64,000 nucleotides of DNA from Procambarus clarkii (taxonomy: Eukaryota; Arthropoda; Malacostraca; Decapoda; Cambaridae), in the NCBI RefSeq assembly GCF_040958095.1, contig NC_091152.1, positions 22,567,998 to 22,631,997 of the forward strand. The letters run 5' to 3'. The translations under genes and the position numbers were made by a program. The notes beneath the pieces are model-generated. The model had not been told where the DNA came from, ran no database searches, and saw nothing but the letters and a program-made list of their open reading frames with translations. Positions 59,173-64,000 of this stretch are shown one piece after another (position 1 is the stretch's first letter; every line of letters begins with the position of its first letter).

Positions 59173-62100
59173 TTTTCTTTTTAAACCTTGTTGGTAAAGA
59201 TGAATGAGGTTACTTAGTGTGAATTATTTAGACCAGGAGGATCTCTTGGTTGGTCCAATGGTTTTCTTTCGCTCCCAGGAAACTGATATTTCGGATGGGT
59301 TTTTATTTATGTTATCTAATCTTCTAATTTGACTGCTTATTTGGCAGGTAGGAGATTTATATAATTTACAGTTTGTGCTTTAGGGTAATATTTGGGAGAG
59401 TCCGCTTAAGTCTCCTGCAAACAGGATTCTCTATTGGCGTCCAAGCCACGAAGTAGCCCCAGTAATATTACTTTAAACTACTAATATTAAGGATAATAAG
59501 GCCCAATTCAATGGGCCAAGAAAAAATTATTTAAAAAAAATTATTTAAGACTCATTGAGTTGTTCCCCTCCACGGAAATCTTTAGTAAAAGGCGAAAGAT
59601 TTATGCGTTTTGAAGGGAAACCAGAGTTAAATATGCGAGAAATTTAGCGATACCGCCGACAGAGCGCTGAGGCGAAAAACGTAAACTTATTTCGGGACTA
59701 GAAGGGCATGGACCGGTAACTCTAATAAACAGTAATTGTTTTATTCTTTGCAATATTTCTCTATTGTTGTGCTATCATCAGTTTCATTCTGTATCTTTAC
59801 TGTTTGGATATATTTATAAGTGTGCATTGTTTTCATAACATAATTTGTGTTATCTGTTTGACACGTGCTAAAATATATGGTGATGATCCTTGATATGTTA
59901 CATACGCCATCTGAAAGTTAAAACCTTAACCGTACTTTTATTTCATACTCGTGAAAATAAGCAGCAAAAGCGTCGATATATGTTATCGATAGTATCTAAA
60001 TAATGTAGTACTCGTTAACTTAATAATAACGCTCTATTACTCTCTCATCTATCCTTATTTCAATTATGGTGCTTGGGGTTCTACTACCCAAAATCATCTA
60101 CATCTTCTAATTACTCAACACAAATCTTCTATAGAACAATAACAAACTTTGGCCCCAGACAGCTCTCGGTAACCTTATTTAAATCTTTGAATATGTACTG
60201 CTGTCCTAGTTGTACTCACTTAGTTGTGTTTTCTGGGATTGAACTCTGGCTCTTTGGTCCCGCCTCTCAACTGTCAATCAACTGTTGTACAGATTCCCGA
60301 GCCCTGTCATATCTACATTTGAAATTGTGTATGGCGTCAGCCTCCACCACATCACTGCCTAATGCATTCCACCTGTTAACTACCCTGACACTGAAAAAGT
60401 TCTTTCTGAGGTTGGAAGAAAACGTGCTCAGATTGGGGACTTGTTTATTTTATAATGGTAAATAATAAATTAATATATAATAAATTAATATATAATAAAT
60501 TAATATATAATAAATTAATATATAATAAATTAATTTATTATATAAATTAATAAATAATAAATTAATAAATAATAAAATTATTATTATATAATAAATAATA
60601 ATAATAAATAGTATAATGATAAGCAATTATTTTTAATGAATCAAATAGCTAATTAGGATGAATGATAAATAATTATTGACTAGTGCATAACAATAAAGTA
60701 TTAAGGAATAATTATAATGAATAATCCTTAATGATAAAGTAGAGATCAATTACAATTAATAACTACATCCATAGGTAGTAAATGAAAGTTGCATTAATTA
60801 GACTAATTACAATTCATGGGAATATTTCTTAGCTATCTGCAGGCTTATCACTTTGGGGGTTCCGGCGGAGCACCCCCAATCCCGCGAGGGCCAGCGGGAG
60901 AAGGATTAAGGAGAAGGGGTTCCTTACTCTTACTAGCATGTAGACTGGGCAAAAGATTAGCTGCGGACAGCGGGACACTTGGGGACCGGCGCTGCACCCC
61001 CACCGCAGGCCAGCTGGCCGGACCCCCCCCCCGAAGGGCGAGGCCCGCTGGTCGCAAGGAGGCCTCAGAGTGGCAGTGCAACAACGTCCCGGACGTAGTC
61101 AGCTGGGTGTTCCGGCTGGTTGCTGGACCTGCCGTTAACTCCGATGGCTAGCCCGTCAAGAGAGCCGAGTGGCCCTGTCAATTCTAAAGGTAAGAGGGCG
61201 TGGTCGGCTGAAGGCGAGCCTAGCTCTGCGAGGGCGGCGCGAATTAATCGCCCTGAAGAAGTGTTGCCTGTTCACTGGGCACGGGCCGGGTAGAACTTGC
61301 CGGGGGGCGCTCGCTGGGCTAGGGTATGCGTGCGTCCTGCACTGCGCTTGCAGGATCCTAAGAGTGTTGATTCCTGACCATGTAAGCGATACCTGGTCCA
61401 GTCGGAGCGTGCGTCGATTTTTTGTCGCGTAGATCACCTCCCCCCGGGCTGAAAGATATAAGGCAGTAAGGGTGGGCAGAAGCGGCATGCAGTGTTATCG
61501 TGACAGGCAAGGGCACAGACGAGAGGGAAACCCTAGCTGAATCAATACGGAGACGAAAAACGGGGGGAGGGAGCCCGGCACAGGAATTAAGAGATTCCTT
61601 AATTAACAATCCTGGATGAATAAAGAGTTTTCCGAATAATTATACTGTAGCAATGAAGGGGGCTAACAATTCTAAGAATCTTCCAGCAAACGGAAGGGGG
61701 AAGTACCTTTGCTAAGAGCAAAGGTGGGAGAAAGCCAGTAGGAGAGCAGCAAAGAAGCACAAAGCAACTATAAACAGGGATAATACGAAACACTATAAAT
61801 CTTGAATATAAACAATACATATACCAAGAACGGGTATATACAACAAAGCAATATATACATAAACAATAAAATGGAATAAGAACCAATTCTTAAAGCCAAA
61901 TCTATAACATGCTTGTGTCCTAAGCGGATGTAGAATGTGAGCGGGGAACATTACCCTTCGTCTCCATCCCATCTCTGCTTCCAGACGGGTGATAGGGCTG
62001 GATAGAAGCCAAGGAGTCTGCCTTAAGTGGCCGCTGAGTGTAGTCTTGTGTTGTCAATGAGCGTCTGCAAGCCGCAGCTAGTACGCCGTGAACTTCGGCT

Positions 62101-64000
62101 ACATCTTTTAGAACAGGGGCAAAGTGAAATCGACGGCAGGGAACCGTCATCCAGTAACTGTAATAAGGAATAATATTAAGAATACAATGTCGTAAATAAT
62201 CGTACAATGTAAGAATACAATGTAATATCGTAAATAACCGATGACGGCAAGTGCCGCAGAATGGAAGAAATTAAGAAAGCAACGCCAAACCATAATAACA
62301 ATTTATATTTTTAATAAAATAATACTGGAATGACAGTAACGATACGGAATAATATTAATACTATCATATAGCCCAGCAAATAAGGGAAGATAATAGTATT
62401 AACGTAGGCCCTGGGCGGCTGCAACCCGGCACCGCTGCGTGTGTTGTAATGGTGATAAGAGGAATATCCGGCTCGCGTTCTCTTCCTCGCCGCAGTAGCT
62501 TATTTTTTTTTTTTTTTTTTTTTTTTAGGCATGAATTTTTAGGCATGAGGCAAAAGCAATGCTATAAATTGCGGAAGTAATACAACTCATAACTGAAAGT
62601 CTAGCAGTCATAAGATATATTTTAAAATTGTTCACAAATAATATAAATTATAAATCACCAAAACGGCGTACCGCACGACGCCAGGGCGTCAAAGCTTAAG
62701 GTAGAGATAACCGAGACGGCGAGTAGCCACTCGCTCGGCCTAACTGGCCTTACCTAACAACTTAAACAAAGTCGAGCGAACAAGCATAAAATTCCACCGG
62801 GAAGTAAAACCTGTAGCTGGTGTTGGGAGGGCATCAATTGAATTAAACTGTGATAGGGTAAATGTAAACATTTAGGCCGTAAATGATAAACCACATAACG
62901 TAACCAGGAGAAACAACAAATATGCCGCAAGGCTACCCGTAATAACAGTAATAATTTACAGAGGAAACTAAACATAAATGCAGGGCCTGAAACTTAAAGC
63001 AGGAGACAAGGGCCCGTAACACCGCGACTAGCACGTCCTAACTGACTTTACTTAATAACTTAAGGCAAAGCAAAAGTTAAACAAACATACTGTAAACACA
63101 GTAAAAGACACGTGCAATAAAACAAAGCATCCTGAGCGGGAATAAAGTGAGTAGGCTAGTGGAAAATGCGAAGCCAGGGAAACTGAAGCAAGAGGCAAGA
63201 GGCCTGCGACACGGCAACTAGCACAACCTAGCTGGCTTAGTTAATAACTCAAATACAATATGCACGGGATTTTTTATATGTTAAAGAATTATGCACGTGG
63301 GTAGTACCTGGACCTTAAACCCACATTAACGTAGCGTGTATAACACAAACACCAATAGTCAAAATTGTGCAAAATAATGGATCAACTTAACGACCGTTGC
63401 CGAATGTTGAACTGCAAAATCCTGCCATCAGCGGCTGGAACATCGGGGCTGGGCACCTGCAGCTGGACATCGACAGCTGGAGCATCAACATCTGATAAAG
63501 GGAGGAAAATAGCGGCAACTGGCCACCAGGGAAGACCTTAGTGGTAAGTAGAGGGCCAGCTGCAAGACAATTTAGGCTTAAGACTGGAATATAACTGTCC
63601 TAGAAATAACGGGAACAATTCATGAAGCTGGGAAAGCGAGAATTACAAAACTGAAAAGAGTGTTAAATTGATGGGCGCAACGTCGGGTGGAACGCTTCAG
63701 CTGGAGGTTCATGACTGAAGCATCGGCTGCCGGGAAGCCTAAGATGGAACTGGGGCGTTAGCAGCTGTAACATCGTCTGCTGAAACTAGCTGAATCTGTG
63801 AGGGCGCCCGCTGCAACAGCTACGGCCGAGCCACCAGCTGGCCCATCCTCTGCAGGAACAACACCGGCTGGGACGACGTCGTTGGAAAAGCCTAACAATG
63901 TAATAAATTATTATATGAATAATCGTAAATAAATGGTGTAAATAATAAAATTATAAACCAATTATAACTAATTATAAATAATTAAATTGCAAAACAAAGT
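59173..64000 (+). repeat. Macrosatellite unit 7, truncated by the window end (block, no SINE)
   Basis: Carries the 528-bp block, empty SINE site and the variants shared with unit 6. Poly-C run only 10. The window ends about 200 bp before the CTTCGGCTGG segment that closes other units, so the array continues. Confidence 0.9.
59190..59717 (+). repeat. Optional block, copy in unit 7 (528 bp)
   Basis: Matches 31,246-31,759 with a few substitutions and a 14-bp tandem duplication of an AAAAATTATTTA segment near 59,520-59,548, which accounts for the length difference. Confidence 0.85.

Larger units (their letters stand above)
31229..64000 (+). repeat. Macrosatellite: at least 6.9 direct units of about 4.5-5.3 kb, running off the window
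   Basis: The landmark TTTTCTTTTTAAACC recurs at 31229, 36492, 41261, 45743, 50223, 54689 and 59173, giving intervals of 5263, 4769, 4482, 4480, 4466 and 4484 bp. Aligned units are close to identical apart from defined indels. The differences are a 287-bp SINE, a 514-528-bp block, a 13-bp slippage indel and homopolymer tracts. The array covers more than half of the window and its right end is not seen. In order each unit contains the optional block, an AT-rich part, a LINE-derived piece, a dispersed repeat, a 15-bp repeat, a CpG-rich core, a poly-T tract, three degenerate internal repeats and a CAGCTG-rich part. It is not rDNA, histone or 5S repeat as far as I can tell. All recurrent short open frames repeat only because the unit repeats. 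Confidence 0.95.

Noticed and set aside
31229-64000. Macrosatellite as ribosomal, 5S or histone gene cluster
   Set aside because: I saw no rRNA-, 5S- or histone-like sequence in any unit.

Overview
The window reads as gene-poor, repeat-dense DNA from an animal nuclear genome. It is AT-rich, with long microsatellites, at least four non-LTR retrotransposon (LINE) lineages, Ty3/gypsy-type LTR elements, a tRNA-derived SINE and large tandem arrays. I found no intact host protein gene, rRNA gene, functional tRNA gene, operon or CRISPR array. Several dispersed repeats (the motif ending GCGTTTCGGGCA, the CTAGGTGAGTAC satellite motif, the CTCTTTGGTCCCGCCTCTCAA repeat) resemble repeats I associate with decapod crustaceans, especially freshwater crayfish. 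That organism call is inference.

Left part (1-7,373): the 3' end of a Gmr1-like Ty3/gypsy element (Gag, zinc knuckle and aspartic protease, a long basic extension, a remnant RNase H tail, polypurine tract and 2.1-kb 3' LTR). It abuts the 5' half of a minus-strand LINE (called LINE-B here), which lies inside a plus-strand RNase-H-bearing LINE (RNH-LINE). A 500-N gap follows at 7,374-7,873.

Middle part (7,874-24,028): microsatellites, scattered LINE fragments, a 139-bp satellite (9,931-11,216) abutting a 63-bp minisatellite (11,217-11,634), a 30-bp minisatellite (17,536-18,515), and a second, different Gag-protease element on the minus strand (19,607-21,105). A plus-strand LINE (LINE-A) with a complete 3' tail follows (22,366-24,028).

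Nested locus (24,029-31,080): RNH-LINE (+) is interrupted by LINE-B (-), which is interrupted by a solo LTR (26,651-28,771). The right part of this nest is a near-identical duplicate of 2,735-6,696. Divergence changes abruptly inside the LTR, as expected if the solo LTR formed by 5'/3' LTR recombination.

Right half (31,229 to the window end): a macrosatellite of at least 6.9 direct units of about 4.5-5.3 kb. Units differ by presence or absence of a SINE (units 1-2 only), a 0.5-kb block (units 1 and 7 only), a 13-bp slippage indel and homopolymer lengths. Each unit carries a LINE-derived piece, a CpG-rich core, a CAGCTG-rich segment and three internal degenerate repeats. Its function, if any, is unknown. 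It is the most noteworthy structure in the window.
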